Counted from the stretch's first letter, positions 17,785 to 26,710 are shown. The stretch is DNA of 64,000 nucleotides from Moorena bouillonii PNG (GCF_001942495.1 NZ_MKZS01000001.1:7084665-7148664), one strand, 5' to 3'. The notes: generated from the sequence alone by a model not told the origin. A program made the numbers and translations.

Positions 17785-17991
17785 TCAATACCATCCGCCC
17801 CAGCCGGAGGTTTTCAGTTGCTGATAACTAGGGTAAGCAAAGGGTGCTGGGTCATTGTAATTGGCACCATGGGTCAAGTCCATGCGAATAGTCACCAAGT
17901 CTTGGCCTCGACCATGAACTACATCCACTGCCCGATAGGGTTGAATCAGATCCGGTCTTTTGACTGGTGCTACTTGTTTGGGTAATCTCAT
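17785..17991 (-). CDS. Short peptide with cyanobactin-type leader motif
   Basis: This 68-residue peptide starts MRLPKQVAPVKRPDL. The LPxQxxPVxR pattern is what I remember of leaders of cyanobactin precursors and related cyanobacterial short peptides. The C-terminus is rich in aromatics and glycine (FAYPSYQQ, then SGWGGWY), as a core peptide might be. I choose the ATG at 17991 over the TTG at 17994 because AAAGGAG ends 6 bp before the ATG. No PatA/PatG protease, cyclodehydratase or transporter is in the window, so it would be an orphan precursor. It may equally be an unrelated conserved small protein. Confidence 0.5.
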   Translation of the reverse strand: MRLPKQVAPVKRPDLIQPYRAVDVVHGRGQDLVTIRMDLTHGANYNDPAPFAYPSYQQLKTSGWGGWY

Positions 17992-18094
17992 CAAACACTC
18001 CTTTTCTGGTCAGTAGTGATATAATACGAACATTATTGCTTAGGAAGCAAGTTCTTTTTTGTTTCCATTTGGTTTTTTTCCTAAGTTTATAAAA

Positions 18095-18180
18095 ATCTAA
18101 AAGCTGAAAAACCCGTCTCTTTAGATCGGGGATAAAAGCCCATAGCGGCTTGAAGCGCCGTGATCAAAATATCTTATAAA
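18095..18180. other. Hairpin-rich segment, possible mobile-element end
   Basis: CCCGTCT-CTTT-AGATCGGG folds with a single bulge, followed by a CGGC/GCCG hairpin in GCGGCTTGAAGCGCCG. This resembles the paired hairpins at ends of IS200/IS605-type elements. It lies about 200 bp before the 5'-truncated channel pseudogene. The rest of 17992-18373 shows no gene. Confidence 0.35.
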
Positions 18181-18373
18181 GTCCCGAAACTTTAGTCTAA
18201 GTGTTGTAGAATAAAATAGGAAGAAGTTGAGGTCAGATACGAAACCTTAGAGCTAATTTGTAAAGTAAATATTAAGAAGCTTGAAAGCCTTGCTATGATT
18301 ATCTTTTGGTTATTAAATAGTTCAATTGTTCTAGTTTAGCGCAAGCCTGATCCTACAAGGATTACAGCGAGTT

Positions 18374-18883
18374 TACAAATCAGCTACAACTGTGGGCTAT
18401 GGCGATAAATCTCCCGTTAGTTTTGTCGGGCGTTTGGTGGCAATTGTTTGGATGTTTACTGGATTATTCGTGGTTGCCTACTTCACCGCAGCCATCACAG
18501 CTGATCGTCTTGAATCGAATATTTCTGATCTTATCGATCTATTCGGAAAACAGGTTGCTACTGTCGCAGACACGACCTCTGCCAGATATATGAATCAATA
18601 GCCAGTCAAGCTGATTGAATTTGAGCAGCTGGAAGATGCATACAAAGCTCTCAAAGCGGGGCAAGAGCAGGCTCTAGTTTATGATTCACCAACGTTACTT
18701 TACCAAACGTCACAAAACCGAGAATACCAGATTGTAGGTGAGTTGTTTGCTGAACAAGACTACGGCATAGTTTTGCCTCAAGGTAGTCATTATCGCGAGC
18801 CAATCAACCGAATTATTTTGCAATTACAGGAAGACGGAGAACTGACCAACCTAGAGCAAAAGTGGTTTCCTTCTAACCAGTAA
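18374..18883 (+). pseudogene. Decayed GluR0-like ligand-gated potassium channel
   Basis: The frame opens abruptly at the selectivity filter TTVGYGD, continues through an outer helix (RLVAIVWMFTGLFVVAYFTAA) and the start of a ligand-binding lobe, then hits a TAG at 18599-18601. Reading on in the same frame gives a further 93 codons that are clearly the end of a bacterial solute-binding fold (LEDAYKALKAGQEQALVYD, EQDYGIVLPQGS, ending LEQKWFPSNQ) with a stop at 18881-18883. The N-terminal lobe and first membrane helices are missing. Both the truncation and the internal stop indicate a dead gene. Confidence 0.88.
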
Positions 18884-18930
18884 GATTAGGTATGCTTAAT
18901 CACGTACAATAGGGTCGATTCCATGCATAG

Positions 18931-18968
18931 TAATTGGTAATTGGCCATTGGTAATTGGTAATTGGTAA
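18931..18968. repeat. TAATTGG heptamer array
   Basis: About five 7-bp units of TAATTGG with one variant (CCATTGG). The array runs into the start region of the GNAT-PIN gene, so a TTG start at 18955 would lie inside repeat DNA. Confidence 0.85.
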
Positions 18969-18969
18969 C

Positions 18970-21078
18970 GTGACACAAAAGATAGAGCTTCAAATTGAAA
19001 CAATTGATGAAAAATCCCTGCACCTAAGGACAGTCAAGGCTTTGGGACGAGCACACGCAACCACTCTTGGTCATTTTCCTGAAGGAGCGTTTGATCAACA
19101 CGCACTAAGTCGTCAAATACTTGTGGCTCTTACTCCTGAAAAAAAGTGTACCGGTTATTTGTTATACCGGAAGGTGCGTAGGCATAATATCATCGTTATT
19201 GTTCATCTGTGCATCGAGCCATCATGGCGTGGTAAGGGGATTGCTAGAAAGCTGGTTAATTATCTAAGTCAGAACACTCAGGACTTTTACGGCATTAAAC
19301 TCAAATGCCGTCGTGATTATGAATTACATAAAATGTGGTCTCACTTAGACTTTGTTCCTTTGACTGAAAAACCCGGAAGGAGCAAGGATGGAAAACTACT
19401 TACCGTTTGGTGGCGCGATCACGACCATCCTACCCTATTTTCTGCGGTTGCTACCCAAAAACTTGAGTCTAAATTATGTGCAGTCATTGATACCAGCGTG
19501 TTTTTTGACTTGCAAGGAGATGAAGCTAGGTCAAAGGCCGAATCCGACTCTCTACTAGCTGATTGGTTACAACCTGACTTGGAGTTATGTATAACTAATG
19601 AAATATTTAAGGTGATCAATACTATTGATGATACTAAACAAAGGAATGCTAAACGCCAGTTAGCCGATACCTTTACTCAACTCCCTTACAATCAGAAAGA
19701 CTTTCAAACAGCTTGTCGCGCTCTAACCAAGGTTTTGTTATCAACTCAGATAACTCTCAATAAATCTGACCTACGTCAGTTAGCTATAGCCATAGCTTCA
19801 GATGCACCATTTTTTTTGACTCGTAATTCACAAATACTAGCGATCACAGATGCTATAAATGAGGAGTTGAACTTATCAATTCTTAGTCCTACTAGTTTAA
19901 TTGTTAAGCTAGATTATCTTCACGAATATATTAACTATCAGCCTGTACGCTTAGCAGGTACAGGTATCACTAGACAAGTTGTTCAGAAATTAGATCAGGT
20001 AGCTTTCTTGAGTCAAAGGTTTTTGGTTAGTCCTAAGGGAGAAAAACTTAGTGATTTTCAAGGAAGGCTGGGCTATATTATTGCTAATCCTGATAAATTT
20101 AATTGTTATATTATTCTCCATTCAGAAAATAATCCCCTAGCTTTAATTGCGTATCATACCCATAAAAAATATGAGTTAAACGTTCCAATTTTTCGGGTTA
20201 GATCTGGTCCTCTTGAAGAAACCCTGGCGCGGCACTTAATTTTTTGGTTTATATCCCTGTCAGTACGTGAAAATCTGCCATTTACACGAATTACTGAACC
20301 TTATTTGGATCACACTATTCTTAGCGGTATTCAAGATGATGCATTTTTTAAAGTTAAGGATGGTTATTTAAATGCCAATCTTGCCGTTGCGGTTACGGCG
20401 ACAGAATTATCAGACTATCTCACTACTTTAGCGAATCGAAGTCAAGATTATAACTTTTGCCTAAAAATTGCTGATACCCTCAAAACTGATAAATTAACCA
20501 CAGCGGTAAAAACAACGCTAGACGTTGAACGCATACTGTGGCCAGCAAAAATTATTGATGCTGATCTTCCTACTATAATCATTCCTATTCAAGCAGAATG
20601 GGCAAAGGAATTATTCGATGAAGACTTAGCTAACCAGCTCCTATGGAGATCGGAAACTGATCTGGCGCTAAAACGTGAACTTGTTTATTATCGAAGCCAT
20701 CGAAGTAATGGTGGCTTAAAACCAGGGGTTGTTGGTAGAATTCTTTGGTATGTAAGCTATAATAAAAAGTATTGCGGCACAGGAAAGGTAAGAGCGTGCT
20801 CTAGACTTGATGAAGTAGTCGTAAATAAACCTAAAAATCTCCATCAACAGTTTCGACGATTGGGTGTATATGAATTAGAAGATTTAATGAAGCTTACCAA
20901 AAATGATCCTAATAAAAATCTGATGGCACTTCGATTTAGTGATACTGAACTGTTTAAAAATCCTATAGATTTGGCGGAAATTAAAGAAATACTTGGTAAG
21001 CGTTTAACACTTCAATCACCGTTGCGGATTGATAAGGAACAATTTACAATGATATATAGAGAAGGCACCCAAAATTAA
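18970..21078 (+). CDS. GNAT-PIN-ASCH-like fusion protein
   Basis: This 702-residue multidomain protein has four parts. (1) A GNAT acetyltransferase (about 5-145), with the acetyl-CoA loop RGKGIA at 87-92. (2) A PIN nuclease (about 168-312), with Asp174 in VIDTSVFF, Glu211 in TNEIF, Asp267 in SDLRQLAIA and the FLTRNS strand. (3) A middle region (about 345-490) that looks like a second, degenerate acetyltransferase fold. (4) A C-terminal domain (about 538-680; IIPIQAEWAKELF, LKPGVVGRILWYVS, RRLGVYELEDL) laid out like an ASCH/PUA-type domain. A separate ASCH gene follows 21 bp later, and McrB/McrC come next. I chose GTG at 18970 because the only earlier start, TTG at 18955, lies in a heptamer array; no strong ribosome-binding site is visible. 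An RNA-targeting conflict or toxin function is inferred from domains and context. Confidence 0.8.
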   Translation: MTQKIELQIETIDEKSLHLRTVKALGRAHATTLGHFPEGAFDQHALSRQILVALTPEKKCTGYLLYRKVRRHNIIVIVHLCIEPSWRGKGIARKLVNYLSQNTQDFYGIKLKCRRDYELHKMWSHLDFVPLTEKPGRSKDGKLLTVWWRDHDHPTLFSAVATQKLESKLCAVIDTSVFFDLQGDEARSKAESDSLLADWLQPDLELCITNEIFKVINTIDDTKQRNAKRQLADTFTQLPYNQKDFQTACRALTKVLLSTQITLNKSDLRQLAIAIASDAPFFLTRNSQILAITDAINEELNLSILSPTSLIVKLDYLHEYINYQPVRLAGTGITRQVVQKLDQVAFLSQRFLVSPKGEKLSDFQGRLGYIIANPDKFNCYIILHSENNPLALIAYHTHKKYELNVPIFRVRSGPLEETLARHLIFWFISLSVRENLPFTRITEPYLDHTILSGIQDDAFFKVKDGYLNANLAVAVTATELSDYLTTLANRSQDYNFCLKIADTLKTDKLTTAVKTTLDVERILWPAKIIDADLPTIIIPIQAEWAKELFDEDLANQLLWRSETDLALKRELVYYRSHRSNGGLKPGVVGRILWYVSYNKKYCGTGKVRACSRLDEVVVNKPKNLHQQFRRLGVYELEDLMKLTKNDPNKNLMALRFSDTELFKNPIDLAEIKEILGKRLTLQSPLRIDKEQFTMIYREGTQN

Positions 21079-21099
21079 TAAAAATTACTCGTGTTAACA

Positions 21100-21546
21100 A
21101 TGCCCAATGTGTTGTTATTATCAATTCGTCCTAAATATGCTAATCAATTATTCAAGGGAACCAAAAAAATTGAACTTCGTCGGGTGCGTCCTCGATTAGT
21201 ACCAGGGGATATTGTTGTGGTTTATGTCTCGGCTCCAGATAAGGTTTTATCGGGTTTTTTTGAAGTGGAAGACGTTATTCAAGACCGCCCGGATATCCTT
21301 TGGTATAAAGTAAAGGACAATGCTGGTATAGAAAAAAAAGATTTTAATGAGTATTATGAGGAAGCCGCCGTCGGTTATGGGATTTGCTTAAAACTCATAG
21401 AACATTTTGAGCCACCAGTAACCTTACAAGATTTGAGAGCAAAATGGGCTAACTTTAGACCTCCACAATCTTATCATTACTTGACGACTAGTCAATTTGA
21501 GTATCTTAAGTCTATTGTACAGAATAAAATGGAAATTATGTCATAG
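21100..21546 (+). CDS. ASCH-domain protein
   Basis: This 148-residue protein opens LLLSIRPKYANQLFKGTKKIE then LRR, followed by VPGDIVVVYVSAPDKVLSGFFEV. This is the ASCH pattern: the Gx[KR]xxExRR helix-loop, then strands of a PUA-like barrel. ASCH domains are thought to bind RNA or modified nucleotides. The ATG at 21100 is preferred; GTG at 21091 is an alternative that adds three residues. It lies 21 bp after the GNAT-PIN fusion, whose own C-terminal domain looks similar, so the two probably work together, for example as effector and antidote or as two RNA-recognition modules. Confidence 0.85.
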   Translation: MPNVLLLSIRPKYANQLFKGTKKIELRRVRPRLVPGDIVVVYVSAPDKVLSGFFEVEDVIQDRPDILWYKVKDNAGIEKKDFNEYYEEAAVGYGICLKLIEHFEPPVTLQDLRAKWANFRPPQSYHYLTTSQFEYLKSIVQNKMEIMS

Positions 21547-21717
21547 CCTTATATCAATTAGCTAAATATTTGCTAAGAAGGGATTTTGGAATGGGTCATG
21601 GAGAATCGATAATGGATAATAGCAAGCCAATAACCCACTAGTGAGAATCAATGACTAACTAACTAAAATTTTATAATGTCTCAAACATGTTCTAATAAAA
21701 AAAATTAGGTGGATAGT

Positions 21718-23334
21718 ATGGTGGGGGATAAGAAAGCTGAATTGGTCAGTCTATTTCAGGAATTTATCAGTTCATATCCCTACACACCGGTTGGGTTAAG
21801 TCACATGGCAACCTACAAAGAGCAGCGTCGCCTTTGGTGTCGGAATTTTGAAGCTATCTCTGCCATAGTGGAGTCTGGAGAAGCTATAACAGAACCGATA
21901 CTATTTCAGCTATTCCCTGATAGAGAATTGGCGATTACGTTGAATAGTCAATATGGTGAGGGTGATGGTTCATGGATACTAACTATTCCTAGAAAATATG
22001 ATAATTATTTAGAATTACAATTGCCGTCAACACTGACATCCCAGCAGCAATGGATACAAAGGTTAGTAGAGCAGATTGGTTACGACATCCTTGAATTTGT
22101 TGGTCGCTGCACTAAGCATCCTAATCAGTTATCAGCAGCTTGTGATCAGTTTTCTACAGGGGAATACTCTAAAGGTTTTCCGACGGAAATGCTGACGAAT
22201 CTCCTCAATGGGCTGCAACCAGATAGGTTTCTGTTAATCAATGATAATTCTCGACAGGTTATCAATTACTTTGTTAATACATCCTACGGAAAGAGACTGA
22301 CAGATTATCCAGCGGCCAATGCTACAGGATTGAAGCTGATTAAAGCATTAGATAACACTATGCATCAACCGGGTGTACCAGTGCTCAGAGATAATGATTT
22401 ATTCGATATGTTTTGCTACTGGTTGGTTGCGGTTAAAGGGTATAATTTTTCCGGTCAAGACGAGGTTATCGAATTTACCTCTGATGGTTCAAGGATGGCG
22501 TTACCAGAGGACTATACGGTAAGCGACTGTGCTAAAGATACTGGTTTTGATATCGCAGAGTTAGAGGGATGGATACGTGCTATTGAACGCAAAGGACAAG
22601 GAATTTTTTACGGCCCACCAGGTACAGGTAAAACCTATACTGCTCAAAAAATTGCTAACCATTTAATCAGTGGAAGTGATGGATTCACAGAACTTGTCCA
22701 ATTCCATCCTGCCTATTCCTATGAAGACTTTATTCAAGGTATTCGTCCACAAAGTCAAAATGGGGAATTGAGATATCCTTTAGTTCCAGGCAGATTTATA
22801 GAATTCTGTAATAAAGCTGAGTCTCGGCAAGGAATTTGTGTTCTAATCATCGATGAAATTAATCGTGCTAACCTCGCTAGTGTGTTTGGAGAATTATTGT
22901 ATCTACTAGAGTACCGGGATCAAAAAATTCCCTTAGCTGGCAGTAACCAACTATTCAGTATCCCGAAAAATGTTCGGATTATCGGTACTATGAACACAGC
23001 GGATCGTTCTATTGCTCTAGTTGATCAGGCATTTCGCCGTCGCTTTGCATTTATTCGGCTCTATCCCAACTATGAAATCCTGAGACGATATCACCAAACA
23101 ACGGATTTTCCAGTGAATGGATTGATTAAGATACTGGAACAAATAAATAATGCGATCGCAGATCCTAACTACTCCCTGGGAATCTCTTTCTTTCTACTAG
23201 AAAATATAGCTGAAGAAATTGAAGATATCTGGCAAAGGGAAATTGAGCCATATCTAGAAGAATACTTTTTCGATCAACGGGATAAACTAGACCAATTTCG
23301 CTGGGACACTATAAAATTAAGAATTAAGAATTAA
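21718..23334 (+). CDS. mcrB: McrB-type AAA+ GTPase of a McrBC restriction system
   Basis: The protein has 538 residues from the ATG at 21718 (AGGTGG lies 5 bp upstream; GTG at 21709 is a possible earlier start). The C-terminal half has Walker A GPPGTGKTYTA (near 300), Walker B VLIIDEINRANLASVFGELL (near 365) and the McrB signature MNTADRS (near 420), followed by FRRRFAF. The first 280 residues are not the EVE or DUF3578 domain of textbook McrB that I can recognise; this is probably the target-recognition part. McrB hexamers translocate DNA using GTP and activate McrC. The final residues LRIKN and the stop are read from an ATTAAGA heptamer array. Confidence 0.92.
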   Translation: MVGDKKAELVSLFQEFISSYPYTPVGLSHMATYKEQRRLWCRNFEAISAIVESGEAITEPILFQLFPDRELAITLNSQYGEGDGSWILTIPRKYDNYLELQLPSTLTSQQQWIQRLVEQIGYDILEFVGRCTKHPNQLSAACDQFSTGEYSKGFPTEMLTNLLNGLQPDRFLLINDNSRQVINYFVNTSYGKRLTDYPAANATGLKLIKALDNTMHQPGVPVLRDNDLFDMFCYWLVAVKGYNFSGQDEVIEFTSDGSRMALPEDYTVSDCAKDTGFDIAELEGWIRAIERKGQGIFYGPPGTGKTYTAQKIANHLISGSDGFTELVQFHPAYSYEDFIQGIRPQSQNGELRYPLVPGRFIEFCNKAESRQGICVLIIDEINRANLASVFGELLYLLEYRDQKIPLAGSNQLFSIPKNVRIIGTMNTADRSIALVDQAFRRRFAFIRLYPNYEILRRYHQTTDFPVNGLIKILEQINNAIADPNYSLGISFFLLENIAEEIEDIWQREIEPYLEEYFFDQRDKLDQFRWDTIKLRIKN

Positions 23335-23490
23335 GAATTAAAAATTAAAAATTAAAAATTAAAATTCTAGCGTTTCAAATACTTATGAGGTAAATTCAAT
23401 GTTCTTACCCCTACTCCCTACTCCCTACTCCTACTCCCTACTTCCTACTCCCTATTCCCTATTCCCTGTTCCCTGGGTGTAGCCCTATAA
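23314..23490. repeat. Repeat-only spacer between mcrB and mcrC
   Basis: ATTAAGA/ATTAAAA heptamers run from the last codons of mcrB to about 23366. CCCTACT/CCCTATT heptamers run from about 23408 to 23473. Almost nothing unique remains between the two genes, which are usually adjacent or overlapping in this system. Confidence 0.85.
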
Positions 23491-23493
23491 AAA

Positions 23494-24678
23494 ATGAGAA
23501 TAATCAAACTAACGGAGTATCAGCCAGATAAGATCCCACGCTACCAGATTTCAGAATCCGTAATCGATGAATTGCAGCAAAAATACAGCAATCAGGTAAC
23601 AGTAAATCTTGAATACTCCAAAACCGGGGATTACTGGCAACTAACCTCTCAAGGATGGGTAGGTTATATTCCCCTAACCAATGAACTGAGCATCCAACTC
23701 CAGCCGAAAGTCCCCCTAAACAATCTTTTCGGAATGCTGGACTATGCCTATAACCTTAGAAGCTTTCACATTCTAGAGGGGTTGATTGATTGTAAATCTC
23801 TAGAAGAATTTTACCATTACCTGGTCAGTATTCTCATTAATGGCATACGCGATCGCATTCGCCAAGGACTCTACCGCACCTACATCCCCACAACTGCTCA
23901 ACTAGCATACCTTCGGGGGCGTTTGGATGTACAGCAAACTATCCAGAAGCCATGGGATATCAAACTTAACTGCCATTACGACGAACACACTAGTGACATC
24001 GAAGATAATCAGATTATCGCCTGGACACTCCACTGTATCTGTCGCACTGGTTTATATAGCGCTAAAGTAAGTCCAATGTTGCGCCAAGCCTATCATGCCC
24101 TACAAAACCTTGTCACCCTACAACCTTATAGCGCTAGGGATTGTATTGGACGAAACTATAATCGGCTCAATCAGAATTACCAAAGGTTACATGCTCTTTG
24201 CCGCTTTTTTCTCGAACATAGCGGACCAAGTCATCAAACAGGTAGTAATACCATGTTGCCCTTTCTAGTTAACATGGCAAAACTCTATGAACGCTTTGTG
24301 GCTGAATGGATAAAATCGCACTTACCCAGTGGCTTTGGCATTAAGATACTCGAAAGAGTAGACATCGACAAGACATTATATTTTTACATTGATATAGTAC
24401 TCTACGAGGTGGCAACTGAGAAAACATGCTGCATTCTCGATACTAAGTATAAAATCCCTATTAGTCCATCTCGTGAGGATTTTAACCAAGTAGTAATCTA
24501 TGCCATCACACAAGATTGCCAAGAGGCAGTTTTAGTATATCCAGCTCCTTTAACTCAATCCCTTGATGTTAAAATTCGTGATATTCGAGTCCGCAGCTTG
24601 ACGTTTTCCCTGGATGGGAATTTGGAAGAAGCTGGTGAACTATTCCTAAAGAAATTAACAGGACTTACCCAGAAATAG
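23494..24678 (+). CDS. mcrC: McrC-type restriction endonuclease subunit
   Basis: This 394-residue protein has the McrC layout: an N-terminal beta-rich part (about 40-80, GWVGYIPLTNELSIQLQPK), a helical middle with YLRGRLDV, and a C-terminal PD-(D/E)XK nuclease with the catalytic Asp in FYIDIVLYE and CCILDTKYK, then DFNQVVIYA. McrC cuts DNA when stimulated by the McrB ring, usually at modified cytosines. All nuclease residues appear present. It lies 159 bp after mcrB across repeat DNA. Confidence 0.93.
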   Translation: MRIIKLTEYQPDKIPRYQISESVIDELQQKYSNQVTVNLEYSKTGDYWQLTSQGWVGYIPLTNELSIQLQPKVPLNNLFGMLDYAYNLRSFHILEGLIDCKSLEEFYHYLVSILINGIRDRIRQGLYRTYIPTTAQLAYLRGRLDVQQTIQKPWDIKLNCHYDEHTSDIEDNQIIAWTLHCICRTGLYSAKVSPMLRQAYHALQNLVTLQPYSARDCIGRNYNRLNQNYQRLHALCRFFLEHSGPSHQTGSNTMLPFLVNMAKLYERFVAEWIKSHLPSGFGIKILERVDIDKTLYFYIDIVLYEVATEKTCCILDTKYKIPISPSREDFNQVVIYAITQDCQEAVLVYPAPLTQSLDVKIRDIRVRSLTFSLDGNLEEAGELFLKKLTGLTQK

Positions 24679-24726
24679 GAAACCAACCCTACAGGTAGAG
24701 TGACTAATGATTAAACAGACTTGATA

Positions 24727-25254
24727 TCATTCATCATTGGCAAATTCCTCAACGCCCTGATGAATCACCACTGGTGTTCCCACAGAGGCCCAATCAAATA
24801 ACCACTCAGCATGATCCACAGCTACATTGACACAGCCATGACTTACTGGCGTACCAAACTTACGATGCCAGTATGCCCCATGGATAGCATAGCCCCGGTG
24901 GTAATACATGGCATAAGGTACATTGGCCAGATCGTAATCTGCACCACGCATTCTGTCCTTGCGACGCTTGGATTGAATCGTGAATGTACCAGGATGGGTA
25001 GGTGTTGAATCTTTACCAGTGGAGACAATTATTGCATAAACCGGTTGTCTACCTTCCCAAGCAATCAGCCTTTGATTGGTTAGGTCTATCTCAATCCAGC
25101 GTTCTTCTGAATCTTGTAGTTCCATCACTCTGGTAGCGATTTGCTCACTCACAGGATTGGTCAACGCTGGTGTTGTCCAGACAGCCAAGGCGATTAGCAT
25201 CAGTGGGAAACTGGCAAACCAGGTTCTTAAGGGACTTAGCCAGTGGAAAAACAT
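24727..25254 (-). CDS. L,D-transpeptidase (YkuD domain), exported
   Basis: This 175-residue protein has an N-terminal hydrophobic export segment (about 12-33), then a YkuD domain with [15 protein letters not shown] at its start, His125 in YAIHGAYW and the active site SHGCVN (138-143, Cys141). The enzyme forms 3-3 cross-links in peptidoglycan or attaches proteins to it, in the periplasm. Length and motif spacing are typical of the short cyanobacterial type. It is convergent with mcrC and stands alone. Confidence 0.93.
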   Translation of the reverse strand: MFFHWLSPLRTWFASFPLMLIALAVWTTPALTNPVSEQIATRVMELQDSEERWIEIDLTNQRLIAWEGRQPVYAIIVSTGKDSTPTHPGTFTIQSKRRKDRMRGADYDLANVPYAMYYHRGYAIHGAYWHRKFGTPVSHGCVNVAVDHAEWLFDWASVGTPVVIHQGVEEFANDE

Positions 25255-25297
25255 ATAACCTTAGCAGTCAATCAAACAAATCACCAACATCATAGCC

Positions 25298-25945
25298 TCA
25301 ACTCAGAGAATCAGGGGCTAATCGTTGCTTTAGCTGTTTTGCTCGTTTTGCGATCGCATTCCAATTCCCCCCATCAATGAGGGATTTAGGAAACAAATTC
25401 CCAGAAAGACCCACAGCGATCGCTCCGATATTAATCAATTCCTGAGCATTGTCTATAGTAACACCACCAGTAGGAATTAACGGGATGTGACCGAGTGGTC
25501 CAAGTAAGGCTTTGATGTAACTAGCACCACCGACCGCCTGAATCGGAAACACCTTAACACAGCTAGCACCAGCATCCCAAGCTGTCACAATTTCTGTGGG
25601 GGAAAGTGCTCCGGGAACCACTGGCACGTTAGCAGCTACTGCTGCTTTAATAACTGCTGTATCTACATGGGGACTAAAGATAAACTGCGCTCCAACATCA
25701 ATGGCCTGATGTAACTGAGATTGGTTTAATATCGTGCCAGTACCAATGATACAGTTGGGTAATTCTTTATGGAGCTGACTAATCAACTCAGGAGCATCAG
25801 CGCTATTCCAGGTAATTTCAATTAACCGTATACCCCCAGTGGCTACTGTCTTAGCCATCTGCTCTCCTAGGGATTTCGAGGATGCTCGAATCACAGCAAT
25901 TACTCGCTGCTGTCGTAATAGGTTTAACCAGTTATCAGTGATCAA
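25298..25945 (-). CDS. eda: KDPG/KHG aldolase
   Basis: This 215-residue TIM-barrel aldolase cleaves 2-keto-3-deoxy-6-phosphogluconate into pyruvate and glyceraldehyde-3-phosphate (Entner-Doudoroff pathway). Seen: VIAVIRASS at the first strand, IEITWNS with the general-acid Glu, IGTGTIL, FIFSPHVD, VVPGALSPTE, the Schiff-base lysine in SCVKVFPIQ and the phosphate loop PTGGV. The start is TTG, with no ATG nearby and a weak ribosome-binding site. It stands alone. Confidence 0.93.
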   Translation of the reverse strand: MITDNWLNLLRQQRVIAVIRASSKSLGEQMAKTVATGGIRLIEITWNSADAPELISQLHKELPNCIIGTGTILNQSQLHQAIDVGAQFIFSPHVDTAVIKAAVAANVPVVPGALSPTEIVTAWDAGASCVKVFPIQAVGGASYIKALLGPLGHIPLIPTGGVTIDNAQELINIGAIAVGLSGNLFPKSLIDGGNWNAIAKRAKQLKQRLAPDSLS

Positions 25946-26141
25946 TTCTAGTTACCATTAGTTAACCTCAACACCCTTGTGCGTTCCCGTAGCGTGACCT
26001 ACGGTCAAATCGCATCTGGATAACTAGCAACTTGGGTTAATAAAATTTATATGACTATATATAGAAAATGAAAATACAAGATTGAGACATTATTTAGCAA
26101 GACTACATCGACGCACTCTGTGCTACTCTATATTTGAACAA

Positions 26142-26191
26142 GCGATGCAGCAAGGTCTTGGGAGTCTCTCCCCACTCGCGCTTTGCATCAA
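26142..26191. repeat. GCGATGCAG...TTTGCATCAA palindromic repeat, short copy
   Basis: The ends GCGATGCAG and CGCGCTTTGCATCAA match the family also seen at 34215, 41144, 44308 and 49659. It accounts for most of a spurious short frame in the 435-bp spacer 25946-26380. That spacer also carries a CGTAGCGTGACCTACGGTC variant near 25987 and otherwise holds nothing I recognise. Confidence 0.75.
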
Positions 26192-26380
26192 TAAAATCTT
26201 GGATTTATCAATTAGGCTTCTTATTTATTATTTAAATTATCATAAAATTCCCCTTTATAGTTAAATCATTTCGATATTCAGCAACGCCCAATTTTGAGAC
26301 AGTGTTTTTAAGTTCACTGAGCAATTGCGCTAGTCAGGTAAGTTACGATGGTTTTATACTGGATTTAGGAAAGTTAATCT

Positions 26381-26710
26381 ATGAGCCTCGTTTTGGAACG
26401 TGAGACACCGCCTCTGCGAGAAGATGAAACCGGAGCGATTCGAGTTGGAAATTCAAGGGTTTTGCTAGAGACTGTTATTCGAGCGTTTCAAGATGGTGCA
26501 TCCCCTGAGTCTATTGTGCATCGATACTCGACTCTATCTTTGTCCGATGTTTACAATACAATTGGCTACTACCTTCGACACCAAGATGCGGTAGAAACAT
26601 ACTTAAATCAGAGAGAGCAGTTAGCTGAATCAGTGCAGCAACGTTTGTCTAGTATCCAACCTGATCTCAGCTTAATTCGTACCCGTTTGCTATCTCAGCA
26701 GAATCAGTAG
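26381..26710 (+). CDS. DUF433 antitoxin
   Basis: This 109-residue protein has a DUF433 core: IRVGNSRVLLETVIRAFQDG, then SPESIVHRYSTLSLSDVYNTI. It is a small helix-turn-helix-like fold that in many bacteria sits directly before a DUF5615 PIN-like gene and acts as its antitoxin. The downstream gene starts 8 bp after the stop, giving a classic two-gene operon. Confidence 0.9.
   Translation: MSLVLERETPPLREDETGAIRVGNSRVLLETVIRAFQDGASPESIVHRYSTLSLSDVYNTIGYYLRHQDAVETYLNQREQLAESVQQRLSSIQPDLSLIRTRLLSQQNQ

Noticed and set aside
26082..26264. 60-codon open frame
   Set aside because: It is largely read from a GCGATGCAG-family repeat and has no ribosome-binding site or conserved-looking segment.
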